This document shows, in pieces, positions 7,320-18,430 of a DNA stretch of 33,298 nucleotides (positions within the stretch are counted from its first letter, which is position 1; the number at the start of each line of letters is the position of its first letter). Below the pieces are notes generated by a model that made no database searches, was not told the DNA's origin, and saw only the letters and a list, made by a program, of their open reading frames with translations. Origin of the DNA: Actinomadura sp. KC216. Its GTDB lineage: Bacteria; Actinomycetota; Actinomycetes; Streptosporangiales; Streptosporangiaceae. The position numbers and the translations under genes are program-made. The DNA lies in NCBI RefSeq assembly GCF_004348535.1, contig NZ_SMJX01000065.1, forward strand, positions 1-33,298, read 5' to 3'.

Positions 7320-7967
7320 ATGGAGGGTTTCGCCGCGATCAGCGGCACCGTCGCGTGGAGGGGTCTCTCCGAACTGGGTACCGCCGAGTCCTACCGGCCC
7401 GGTGAGGTCCTGCTGCACCAGGGGGAGCCCGGCGATCGCGTTCTTCTGCTGCTGGCCGGGCGCGTGAAGGTATCGCTGGTGGACAAGGCCGGCAACGGGA
7501 TCCTGCTGGCCATTCGCGGCCCGGGCGAGGTGCTGGGCGAGATCGCGATGATCGACGGGCAGAACCGATCCGCGACCGTGTCGGCCATGGACGTCTGCGA
7601 CGTGCGCGCCTTGCCTGCCGAGCGATTCGTGACGCGGCTGGACGAGCTGGGACTGCGGGACGAGCTGGTGAAGTTCACCCTCGGCCGGCTGCGCGAGAGC
7701 GAGGCGCTGTGCCTGGAGCTGGCGACACTCCCGGCGGGCCCTCGTATCGTCCGAGGGCTGGTGCGGCTGGCCGTGCCGACCGTCAAGGGCGCCCGGACGG
7801 TGGACATCGGGCTGAACCAGACCGAGTTCGGCGAGGCCATCGGGCTCTCCCGAGCCTCGGTGGCGGGCAAGCTCGCCGAACTGCGCGACGCCGGGCTGGT
7901 GACCACCCGGCGCGGCCGCATCATCATCACGGACCTCCCCCGACTGCAAGGTCTCACCGGCGAGTAA
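7320..7967 (+). CDS. CRP/FNR-family transcription regulator
   Basis: 215 residues. Residues about 15-105 are a cyclic-nucleotide-binding beta barrel: YRPGEVLLHQGEPGD, VLLLLAGRVKVSL, then the phosphate-binding cassette GEVLGEIAMIDGQNRSATV with Gly-Glu at 73-74 and Arg83-Ser84 where CRP contacts the cyclic phosphate. A dimer helix (residues 106-135) follows. The C-terminal winged HTH runs from about 166 (NQTEFGEAIGLSRASVAGKL, then RDAGLVTTRRGRIIITD). There are no clustered cysteines, so it is not an Fe-S FNR. I chose the ATG at 7320 because upstream codons look non-coding, although a ribosome binding site there is weak. It is divergent from the Rpn-like genes and lies directly upstream of an operon that begins with a cyclase-like gene, which makes a cNMP link worth testing. 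Confidence 0.88.
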   Translation: MEGFAAISGTVAWRGLSELGTAESYRPGEVLLHQGEPGDRVLLLLAGRVKVSLVDKAGNGILLAIRGPGEVLGEIAMIDGQNRSATVSAMDVCDVRALPAERFVTRLDELGLRDELVKFTLGRLRESEALCLELATLPAGPRIVRGLVRLAVPTVKGARTVDIGLNQTEFGEAIGLSRASVAGKLAELRDAGLVTTRRGRIIITDLPRLQGLTGE

Positions 7968-7987
7968 CGATTTAGTCACTCGGCGGC

Positions 7988-8004
7988 ATATGCATATTTT
8001 TGCA
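7988..8004. promoter_or_regulatory. Palindromic AT-rich site, possible operator
   Basis: ATATGCATAT at 7988-7997 is a perfect 10-bp palindrome. It overlaps a TGCA-N6-TGCA arrangement (7991-7994 and 8001-8004), whose N6 spacing equals that between CRP half sites. It lies between the CRP/FNR gene and the four-gene operon. Binding by the CRP/FNR protein is inference; it may instead be part of a promoter. Confidence 0.35.
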
Positions 8005-8101
8005 CACAAGGCCGCGCTCCTCGCCTTGATACTCGTCGCGGAGCACTTCTGAGGGGCCGCGTCACAGAAAGCCGTTCGGCCGAGACCCCGCCCCGGAAAA
8101 G

Positions 8102-8139
8102 ACCCGTGCCAGTCAAGAACTGCACGGGTGTCCGTTTTT
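8102..8139 (+). terminator. Hairpin with T-tract between CRP gene and operon
   Basis: ACCCGTGC-C-AG (8102-8112) pairs with CTGCACGGGT (8120-8129) with one bulged C and a 7-nt loop, followed a few bases later by TTTTT (8135-8139). This is a rare T-tailed intrinsic terminator for such a GC-rich genome. It ends only about 35 bp before the first operon gene. There is little room for a promoter after it, so it may also act as an attenuator in the operon leader. Confidence 0.65.
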
Positions 8140-8173
8140 CACGGTTCCGTTTGACTTATCGCCGGAGGCGTCA

Positions 8174-8905
8174 ATGCAGCCATTCCCGTCACTGACCGAC
8201 CGGTTCACCATCGGGGTGGACGTCAAGAGCTTCAGCAGCCGGCACGTCCGCCACCGGCTCGTCATCCAGGAGGCCGTGGACGAGATGCTGAGCTCGGCCG
8301 CCGAGGCCGCCGGGCTGGACAGGGACCTGTGGGAACGGCAACCCGGCGGAGACGGTGAGGTGGCGGTCCTCCCCGTCGGCATCGACCTGCTCGCGGTCGT
8401 CCTGACCTTCGTCCGTACGCTCGACCAGCTGCTGACCGACCACAACGGAGATCACTCGGAGGAGCTCCAGGTACGGCTGCGCGTCGCCATGCACATCGGC
8501 ACCATCACGGCGGGCGCGCTCGGCAGCGGCGGGGACGCGCTCGTCGACCTCAGCCGTCTGCTGGACTCCGAACCGGTGCGCGCGGCACTGGTCGCTCATC
8601 GGGAGGCGAACCTGGCGCTGATCGTCTCGGACGAGGTCTACCGGAAGGTCGTCGTGACCGAGCTCGGTGGGCTGCGGCCACGGCAGTTCACCGAGGTCCG
8701 GGTCGACATCCCGGCCAAGGGATTCAGCAGGACCGCGTACGTCCACGTCCCGGGCGTGGAAACGATCAAGGAGGTGCCGGAGCCGGGGGCGAGCGGCCCG
8801 CCGCCGGAACCGGCAGGAGGAGGCGCGCAGAAAGCGGTCTACAACATCTTCAGCGAACCGCTGAACATGAACAATCCCGTGTTCGGCTTCAACGAGAACG
8901 ACTGA
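8174..8905 (+). CDS. Nucleotide-cyclase-like protein with C-terminal coupling motif
   Basis: 243 residues. Residues about 8-195 look like a divergent class III nucleotidyl cyclase fold: FTIGVDVKSFS carries Asp16 where the first metal Asp sits (usual D-x-x-G-F), GGDGEVAVLP carries Asp60 where the second sits, then LRVAMHIGTITAG and ALVDLSRLLDSEPV correspond to the usual H-x-G and V-N-x-x-x-R-L elements. The usual Asn is Asp125 and the transition-state Arg is displaced (Arg128), and the adenine-selecting Lys is missing, so activity is uncertain. The ending KGFSRTAYVHVP is typical of actinobacterial relatives next to conflict-type NTPases. A Pro/Gly linker (200-218) leads to the tail KAVYNIF...GFNE (220-241), matched in the next protein. 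GGAGG stands 5 nt before the ATG. First gene of a four-gene operon. Confidence 0.72.
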   Translation: MQPFPSLTDRFTIGVDVKSFSSRHVRHRLVIQEAVDEMLSSAAEAAGLDRDLWERQPGGDGEVAVLPVGIDLLAVVLTFVRTLDQLLTDHNGDHSEELQVRLRVAMHIGTITAGALGSGGDALVDLSRLLDSEPVRAALVAHREANLALIVSDEVYRKVVVTELGGLRPRQFTEVRVDIPAKGFSRTAYVHVPGVETIKEVPEPGASGPPPEPAGGGAQKAVYNIFSEPLNMNNPVFGFNEND

Positions 8906-8910
8906 CGGCG

Positions 8911-11244
8911 ATGGACACGGAGGACGGGGAGAAATCTCCGACGGCGGACACGGCCGGTACGGAGGCGGCCGCGGCGGATCCCCCGCCGGAGGGCGGACCG
9001 CGTTCCCGAGCGGACGACCACGCCGAAGGATCTGGACGTCCCGGCGATGACGTGGCCGTGGACGACGCGTCCCGCGAAAGGCACGAGCACGAGAGGGAAG
9101 GGGAGGCGTTCCGGTCGGAGGCGCGGCCAGGCCGGCGCGAGGGCGGGAAGGCCGTCTACAACGTCTTCCTCGGCCAGGTGCACCAGCTGGGAAGCACGCT
9201 CGGCTTCGCGGAGGCCATGTCGGGCAGGCAGGGCAGTGCGGTCACCGGAAGGATCGCCCCCGCGGTGATCCGGGACGCGTCCGACGGGTACGTGGTGCCC
9301 GGCGACTGCTATGACGAGGCGTACGGAGGGCTGGAACGCGACCACGTGGCCGTGGTCACCGGCCCGCAAGGCAGCGGCAAGCGCACCGGCGCCCTCGTGA
9401 TGCTGGACGGCGTCCTGGACGCCGGCCGCCCTGTCTACGCGCTGCCGCCGTCGATCTCCCTGAAGGAACTGGCAGGCGCCGACTACATGCGGGGGCACGG
9501 CTATGTGGTGCTCGACCACATCGGGCAGGATCGCGTTCGCCCGGGCCTCGGCGCGGCGACGCCAGAACCCGGTGATCAGGGCCCGACCGACGTCGACCAC
9601 GCCTGGCTGTCGATAGTCCAGAAGGTGGCGGACGCCGGCGCGTACCTGGTGGTGACCACGGTGGACGCGCCGCCGCGCGGCCCCGAGTCCGTCCGGTACG
9701 TGGCGTGGGCGCGGCCCGCGATCAGGTCCGTGCTGGCGGTCAGGCTCGGCGAGGGCCGCACCGCCGCGGACGCCGCCGACGCCGTGGCGGAACGCGTCCC
9801 CGCGGACCTGCCGATGGCCGACCTCGTCCGGATCGCCGAGCACATCGGCGGCGGCAGGACGCCGGAGGAGGCCGTCGCCGACGTGCTCGACGAGGCGGGC
9901 AGGCGCGAGGTGCGCCAGTGGTTCGCCGACGGTCCCGCCCGGATCCGGGTTCTGGAGGTGACCGTTCTGGCGTTCCTGACCGGGGTCGTCGAGCGGGACT
10001 TCGAGACGTGCCTGCGCATGCTGGAGGACACGCTGGAGCGATCCTGGCCCGCGCCGAAGGAGGACGGGCCGCCTCCCGTCTTCGCGAAGCTGTCGCCACC
10101 GGTCACCTCGCAGACGGGCGTGGTGATCGGCCCGACCGTCCTCCCCCGGACGAAGGCCCGCGGCGGCGATAGCGAACCCATGTCCCAGGACCGGCGCAGG
10201 CGCGTCCAGCAGGACGGGCTGATCCGCGTCGTCCGGGTCCGTGACGGAGGCAGCGCCCGGCGCGTACCGGCGTTCCGCAAGGACGAGTACCGCGCCTACG
10301 TCCTGGAAGAGCTGGCGGACCACTATCCCAACGAGTTCTGGGACGCGGTGCGCGACTGGCTCAACCGGCTCATCGTCGTGGAGCAGCTCCAGATCAGTAT
10401 CAGCGCCGCGCTGGCCCTGCTCTCCTACAGCAACTACGAAGAGATCGAGTACTCATACCTCGACCCATGGTCGAAGGGTGACCGCGGCTCGATGGGACTG
10501 GCCGCGGCGGTCTACGTCCTGTGGTTCATGTGCCTGGACGAAGACCTGGTGCCGGTGGCGCTGCGCACGGCGGAGCATTGGGCGGGCCAGGGCACCGCGT
10601 CCCAGCGGCTCGCGGCGATCCATGCGTTCGCCGGCGAGCTCGGCGTCCGCACCCCGTTCCTCGGCGCTCGCCGGCTGTGGCAGCTCGTCCGCCAGTGCAA
10701 CGCGCTCAGCGAGCCGGCCGCCCTGGCGTTCGGCGAGCTGTTCGCCACATTGATCGCGCGGGACGGGGACGCCCGGCATGTGGTCGCGCACCTGCACGTC
10801 CAGCTGCGCGACCTCAGGTCCATCGGGCGCACGCGGGAGAAGTACAGGCTGACGCTCCTCGCGGTGCTCGCCGTCCTTGGCACCCGCAACGCCCGCACCG
10901 GCAACCCGGCGATCGTGGAGTACCTCCACGATCACCCTGAACGCCTCGCCGAGGTCACCGATCTGTGGGCAACGGCCTTCCGGCACCGCCCCACCCGGCG
11001 TGCCGCACTCGAGGCCCTGCTCAAGGGCCTCGACGCGATCGGCCGCCTGAGCGGGCCGGACGCCGAGCGGGAGGCCCGTGCGCTCGGCGACGCGCTCGGC
11101 GACGCGCTGCCCGCCGGAGAGCATGACCTGCTGAAAACCGACTTCATCGCGATGGCGGAGCACCGCCGGTCTCGCCCGGCGCGCTCCGTGAAACTCACCA
11201 AGATCCTGCTGGACGCGCTGGACCGCGCGATCCGCGCGCTGTGA
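8911..11244 (+). CDS. STAND-like P-loop NTPase with N-terminal coupling motif and helical repeats
   Basis: 777 residues. Residues 1-78 are low-complexity and charged. Residues 80-101 carry KAVYNVF...GFAE, collinear with the tail of the preceding protein. The NTPase starts near 125 (DGYVVPGDCYDEAYGGLERD): Walker A GPQGSGKRT at 151-159 and Walker B YVVLDHI around 198-204, then a helical lid. This layout fits the nSTAND class of predicted signalling NTPases, which typically sense a ligand and oligomerise. From about 300 to the end it is almost all helices with an irregular repeat character (AALALLSYSNYEEI, RLAAIHAFAGELGV, then TLLAVLAVLGTRNART), a likely sensor or scaffold region. No signal peptide or TM. 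It begins 5 nt after the previous stop with a poor ribosome binding site, so translation is probably coupled. Confidence 0.75.
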   Translation: MDTEDGEKSPTADTAGTEAAAADPPPEGGPRSRADDHAEGSGRPGDDVAVDDASRERHEHEREGEAFRSEARPGRREGGKAVYNVFLGQVHQLGSTLGFAEAMSGRQGSAVTGRIAPAVIRDASDGYVVPGDCYDEAYGGLERDHVAVVTGPQGSGKRTGALVMLDGVLDAGRPVYALPPSISLKELAGADYMRGHGYVVLDHIGQDRVRPGLGAATPEPGDQGPTDVDHAWLSIVQKVADAGAYLVVTTVDAPPRGPESVRYVAWARPAIRSVLAVRLGEGRTAADAADAVAERVPADLPMADLVRIAEHIGGGRTPEEAVADVLDEAGRREVRQWFADGPARIRVLEVTVLAFLTGVVERDFETCLRMLEDTLERSWPAPKEDGPPPVFAKLSPPVTSQTGVVIGPTVLPRTKARGGDSEPMSQDRRRRVQQDGLIRVVRVRDGGSARRVPAFRKDEYRAYVLEELADHYPNEFWDAVRDWLNRLIVVEQLQISISAALALLSYSNYEEIEYSYLDPWSKGDRGSMGLAAAVYVLWFMCLDEDLVPVALRTAEHWAGQGTASQRLAAIHAFAGELGVRTPFLGARRLWQLVRQCNALSEPAALAFGELFATLIARDGDARHVVAHLHVQLRDLRSIGRTREKYRLTLLAVLAVLGTRNARTGNPAIVEYLHDHPERLAEVTDLWATAFRHRPTRRAALEALLKGLDAIGRLSGPDAEREARALGDALGDALPAGEHDLLKTDFIAMAEHRRSRPARSVKLTKILLDALDRAIRAL

Positions 11245-11255
11245 CGGAGGCCCCC

Positions 11256-12896
11256 ATGTCATCTTCGTACCCGATCATCACCGAGAAGGTGCTCGGCCCG
11301 GCCAAGCGCGGCGGACCGCGAGGCTGGGGCCGGCACCGCCGCGCCGGCGACGAGATTCCGCAGATCAAGGGCGAGCAGGTGCGGGTCTTCCTGGTCGACG
11401 GCAAGCCCTTGGTCGACCACGGCAGGCGCACCGACGACGACCCGCAGGTCGTACGCGCCGCGCACGTCGCCGTCGTGGACATGTCCCGCAACGTCGAGGT
11501 CAGTGTCGAGCTGTCCGTCCCGTCCGAGGACGCCAAGGAGTTCACGGTGAGGACGACGTTCCTGTGCTCGGTCACGGACCCGGCCACGGTCGTCCGCGAC
11601 GGCCAGGGCGACGCGGCCCGCGCCCTCCGCGGGTATGTGCGCAGTCATCAGCGGCTCTTCCAGCTCGGCCTCGACCACCCGGTTTCGGCGATCAACCACG
11701 TGCGGCTCCTCGTCCAGACCCAGATCGAGGCATACGTCCAGCTCAAGCCGCCCGTCCTGCCCGGCATCGCGGCCGAGCTCGCCAGCGTCGAGGTGCTGAC
11801 CCCGGACGAGGTGCGCACCCTGCACGGCGAGCTGAGCAAGCAGGCCGCCCTGCACACCATCGAGTCCGACCGGGTGAACCTGGAGCACGAGCTGGCGCAG
11901 CTCAAGGCGGAGCACGCCAAGCAAGCCGAGGAGAACGACCGGCGGCTGGAGATCGAGCGGAGGAAGCACGAAACGCAGATGCAGGAAATGCGCCTGGTCA
12001 TGAAGGAGCAGGAGGAGCACCTCAAGCGTCAGATGGCCGCCGCGGCCAACACGTTCGCCGCCGAGCAGATGGACCGGATGCACGACGCCATCGAGTCGGA
12101 CCCGGAACGGGCCGCCCTCCTCGCACAGCAGTCGGGCGAGCTGAGCATGGGGGAGGTCGCGAGCAGGCTCGACCGGGTGGCGGAGCAGAAAGCCGAGGAG
12201 CGGCGCGACGAACGAGACCGCGCCCGGCGGCTGGAAGACGAGGATCGCGCCTGGATGCGCAAGCGGGCCGACCAGGAGTACGAGGTCCACATGAAGGCCG
12301 AGCAGGACGAGCGGACCCGCCGCTACGCGCTGGAAGACGCGCGGCAGGCTCTCGAACTGAAGAAGCTGGAGCGCATCTACGCGATCGAGGACGGCGACCG
12401 CGCTCTCAAGCGAGAACTCCTCGAACGCAAGTACCAGTCCGAAGAGCGCGAGCTGGAGCGGCTGAACGCGCTGAAGGACAAGCAACTGGAGATGGAGCGG
12501 GAACGGCTGCAGCGCGAGTACCAGGCCGCCCAGGACGAACTGCGGCACCAATACGAGGTCCAGGCGGCCGAGCGGGACCGCGAACACGCCATCGAGGACC
12601 GCGACCACCAATTGGAGGTCGACAGGCGGATCCGGGACCGGAAGGACCGGATCGAGCTTCTCCGGGTGCGCCTGGACATGCTGAAGGAGCTCGCCAGGCA
12701 CGGTCACATGGACCAGGTCACGCTCGACCCGCACGAGCTCATCGAGGGCATCGCCGTGGACACCGGCGCGGGCGCGTCGGTGACGGCCACCGTCGGGGAG
12801 CCGGAGGCGGCGCTGCCCGAGCAGGCCGGTGATGAGGACGAAGGACTCGTGGACGACGAGTCGGCTCTTAGGGAGGAGGGCCTGCATGACCACTGA
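11256..12896 (+). CDS. SPFH/band-7-like protein with a very long coiled coil
   Basis: 546 residues from the ATG at 11256. GGAGG at 11246-11250 stands 5 nt before it, so I prefer this over the GTG at 11241 that overlaps the previous stop. Residues about 65-185 have the alternating strands and helix of an SPFH/band-7 domain (HVAVVDMSRNVEVSVELSVP, FTVRTTFLCSVTDPATVV, then LLVQTQIEAYVQL and ELASVEVLTP), but there is no N-terminal membrane hairpin. Residues about 185-475 are an uninterrupted, highly charged Glu/Arg/Lys coiled coil with repeated E-x-E-R and A-I-E-D motifs. A short acidic tail follows. SPFH proteins build ring- or cage-like membrane scaffolds. The domain call is by pattern, not by search. 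It lies between the NTPase and a membrane protein in the same operon. Confidence 0.65.
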   Translation: MSSSYPIITEKVLGPAKRGGPRGWGRHRRAGDEIPQIKGEQVRVFLVDGKPLVDHGRRTDDDPQVVRAAHVAVVDMSRNVEVSVELSVPSEDAKEFTVRTTFLCSVTDPATVVRDGQGDAARALRGYVRSHQRLFQLGLDHPVSAINHVRLLVQTQIEAYVQLKPPVLPGIAAELASVEVLTPDEVRTLHGELSKQAALHTIESDRVNLEHELAQLKAEHAKQAEENDRRLEIERRKHETQMQEMRLVMKEQEEHLKRQMAAAANTFAAEQMDRMHDAIESDPERAALLAQQSGELSMGEVASRLDRVAEQKAEERRDERDRARRLEDEDRAWMRKRADQEYEVHMKAEQDERTRRYALEDARQALELKKLERIYAIEDGDRALKRELLERKYQSEERELERLNALKDKQLEMERERLQREYQAAQDELRHQYEVQAAERDREHAIEDRDHQLEVDRRIRDRKDRIELLRVRLDMLKELARHGHMDQVTLDPHELIEGIAVDTGAGASVTATVGEPEAALPEQAGDEDEGLVDDESALREEGLHDH

Positions 12897-14220
12897 GGCG
12901 GCCGGTCATCCAGAGAAAACCGGCGCACGGTTCAAGGTGGCGATCCCGAGGCCCTCCGGCCCGTGGCTGCGCGGGCTGATCGGCGTGTCCGAGGACATCC
13001 TGGACAAGACGCCGACCTTACGTCCCACCTACACGATGTTGGCTCTGATCGTCGTCAACGCCGGGCTGCTCGCCGCGGTGTCCATGCTGGCGCTGCTGGC
13101 CAAGTTCCTGTCCGCGCCCTGGCCCTTGCTCATCCCGGCGGCGCTGGTGTGGGGCTGGCTGATCTTCTCGATCGACCGGTGGTTGATCGCGAGCATGCAG
13201 GGCTCCCGCGGTGTCTCCGGGGGCGCCTTCTTCATCCGGCTGCTTCTGGCGCTGTTCATCGGTGCCGTCGTCGCCGAGCCGCTGCTGCTGAAGATCTTCG
13301 AGTCGGCGATCCACCAGGAGGTGGAGAAGGGCCGTATCGAAGACCGGCTCCACATGGAGACCGCGCTCAAGGCATGCAACCCGGTGCCCTACGTGGAGCT
13401 GGACCGCGCGAGGCATGACCGGTGCAAGGCCGACGACAAGCTGCTGTCCGTGAGCGAAACGCCCGCCGCGGCCGGCGCCGCGCTGGAGCGGACACGCGAC
13501 CGGCAGTCCGAACTGAAATCGCAGCTGGCCGCGGCCAGCGAGCGGATCGACGCCGCGGAGGAGACGGTCCGGCGCGAATGCGTCGGGGAGAGCGGACCGG
13601 GTCTCACCGGGCAGGCGGGCGACGGCCCGTACTGCGCTCGTGCACGGGAGGTCGCCGAGAAGGCCCGCCGGGAGAGCGGCCTGTCGGCGCTGCAGGCCGA
13701 GGCGACCATGCTCGCGGGGAGAATGCCCGCCCTCGTCAGTGCCAAGCGCTCCGCCGACGAGACCTACGAACGGCAGGTCGACCAGGCCATCAAGGACAAG
13801 CTGCCGCCCGTGTCCGGCGATATCGGCGTCCTGGAGGAGGGCATGGCGCTGGAGCGCCTGTCATGGCAGAACGGATTCGCCTTCGTCGCGCATTGGTTCA
13901 TCCGCATCCTGCTGATCCTGCTGGACTGCCTGCCCATCCTCGCCAAGAAACTCCAGGGGACCACGTCCTACGACGAGATGCTCACCGCCCGCCGGATGAA
14001 GGACGAGGCCAAGCACGCCTCCGACGAGGAGCTCGACCAGCAGGTGCACCTCGCCGAGAACCGGATCGCGATGCGGCGGTCGGTGATGGACGAGCGACAC
14101 CGCCTCGACCTGCTGGAACAGGAGGACCACTCCGCCCGGCGGCAGCGCGACGCCGATCTGGACGCCCGGATCGACGCGCTCGCCGAGAAACTCCGCCGCC
14201 GTCCCCGGCCGACGTCCTGA
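12886..14220 (+). CDS. DUF4407-domain membrane protein
   Basis: 444 residues from the ATG at 12886, which has GGGAGGAGGG upstream and overlaps the previous gene by 11 nt. Four membrane helices: about 50-73 (MLALIVVNAGLLAAVSMLAL), 79-97 (ending WLIFSIDRWLI, the conserved Asp-Arg of DUF4407), 115-135 (FFIRLLLALFIGAVVAEPLL, with the conserved Glu-Pro) and one after the central domain (FVAHWFIRILLILLDCLPIL). Between TM3 and TM4 lies a ~190-residue charged helical region with a Cys-containing part (RRECVGE, DGPYCARA). A coiled-coil tail follows TM4. This matches the DUF4407 layout (PF14362), a family of unknown function. It is the last gene of the operon and probably its membrane anchor. It converges on metH with 4 bp between stops and no visible terminator. 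Confidence 0.85.
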   Translation: MTTEAAGHPEKTGARFKVAIPRPSGPWLRGLIGVSEDILDKTPTLRPTYTMLALIVVNAGLLAAVSMLALLAKFLSAPWPLLIPAALVWGWLIFSIDRWLIASMQGSRGVSGGAFFIRLLLALFIGAVVAEPLLLKIFESAIHQEVEKGRIEDRLHMETALKACNPVPYVELDRARHDRCKADDKLLSVSETPAAAGAALERTRDRQSELKSQLAAASERIDAAEETVRRECVGESGPGLTGQAGDGPYCARAREVAEKARRESGLSALQAEATMLAGRMPALVSAKRSADETYERQVDQAIKDKLPPVSGDIGVLEEGMALERLSWQNGFAFVAHWFIRILLILLDCLPILAKKLQGTTSYDEMLTARRMKDEAKHASDEELDQQVHLAENRIAMRRSVMDERHRLDLLEQEDHSARRQRDADLDARIDALAEKLRRRPRPTS

Positions 14221-14224
14221 ACGG

Positions 14225-17824
<3,600 letters not shown>

Positions 17825-17833
17825 TTCCAAGCA

Positions 17834-17930
17834 CCTCCCAGTACAGATGGGAGGCGCCCTTGTTGATCCGGTGGTCCGGGGCCGAGCGTGGCGGGCCTTC
17901 GCCCGTTGCAGCGCCTCTCGGCTCCCCCAT
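17834..17930 (-). promoter_or_regulatory. S-adenosylhomocysteine (SAH) riboswitch of metH
   Basis: The metH leader, read on the reverse strand, has the SAH riboswitch hallmarks: GAGAGGCGCTGCAACGG, a CGGGC-gaag-GCCCG hairpin (17892-17905), CACGCTCGGC, and a distal GGGCGCCTCC. GCCGAG can pair with CTCGGC (17917-17922 with 17881-17886), and AGGCGC with GCGCCT (17911-17916 with 17852-17857). The expression platform is readable. CCTCCCA, which overlaps the last aptamer strand (17848-17854), can alternatively pair with TGGGAGG (17834-17840), the Shine-Dalgarno 9 nt before the ATG. Ligand binding would use up the anti-SD strand and free the SD, giving an ON switch. The family is known upstream of ahcY, metH and metF. 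Confidence 0.82.
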
Positions 17931-18002
17931 CGAGGTTACAGGCCATCGGTCCGATGTGTCAGGCGCGTCCCTCATCGATCGCGGGTTCGGCGGCGGGACG
18001 CC

Positions 18003-18398
18003 GCGTCACGGACGCCATTCCTCCTGGTACGCGGGATGGGCCGCGTACGGGAGGGCGAGCAGCCGCAGCACGGATTCGCGGGCGGCATGGGCGGCCCCGA
18101 CCTCGGGGGCCCGGCCGCCCTGGGCGAGGATCCAGGTCTCCTTCTCGTAGTCGTCGATGATCTGGCGCGCGGCGGCGACCTCGCGCAGCGTCCGGGACGG
18201 GTCGTGCCGGGCGATGTGCTCGGCGTACGCCCCGTTCTCGGCCGTCGCCACGAACGCGGGCTCGGCTTCGTCCTCGCCTCCGGAGGGATCGGTGTTGACC
18301 GTTCCAGACGGTGCGGCCTTCCAGGGGGCGCCCGCGCACGCCTGGGCGATCTGCTCGTCCCTGGCCAGGCGGTCGCGGAGGAACTCCACCAAGTCCAT
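18003..18398 (-). CDS. DUF6221 family protein
   Basis: About 130 residues. It begins MDLVEFLRDRLARDEQIA, contains AYAEHIARHDPSRTLREVAAARQIIDDY and ends YAAHPAYQEEWRP. This head, central HIARHDPxRxLREV block and YxxHPxYxEEW end are the pattern of DUF6221, common in actinobacteria and their phages. No function is known. It has no signal peptide, TM or catalytic motif; it is mainly helical and cytosolic. The ATG at 18398 follows a GGATGG. It lies 32 nt downstream of the NERD-helicase gene on the same strand and may be co-transcribed with it. Confidence 0.8.
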
Positions 18399-18430
18399 GG
18401 GGCCATCCTGCCCGCTGCGGAGGGCGGGCG

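Noticed and set aside
11564-12893. Alternative frames over the coiled-coil gene on both strands
   Set aside because: They mirror the repetitive Glu/Arg codons of the coiled coil. The sense frame keeps heptad character and a good start.
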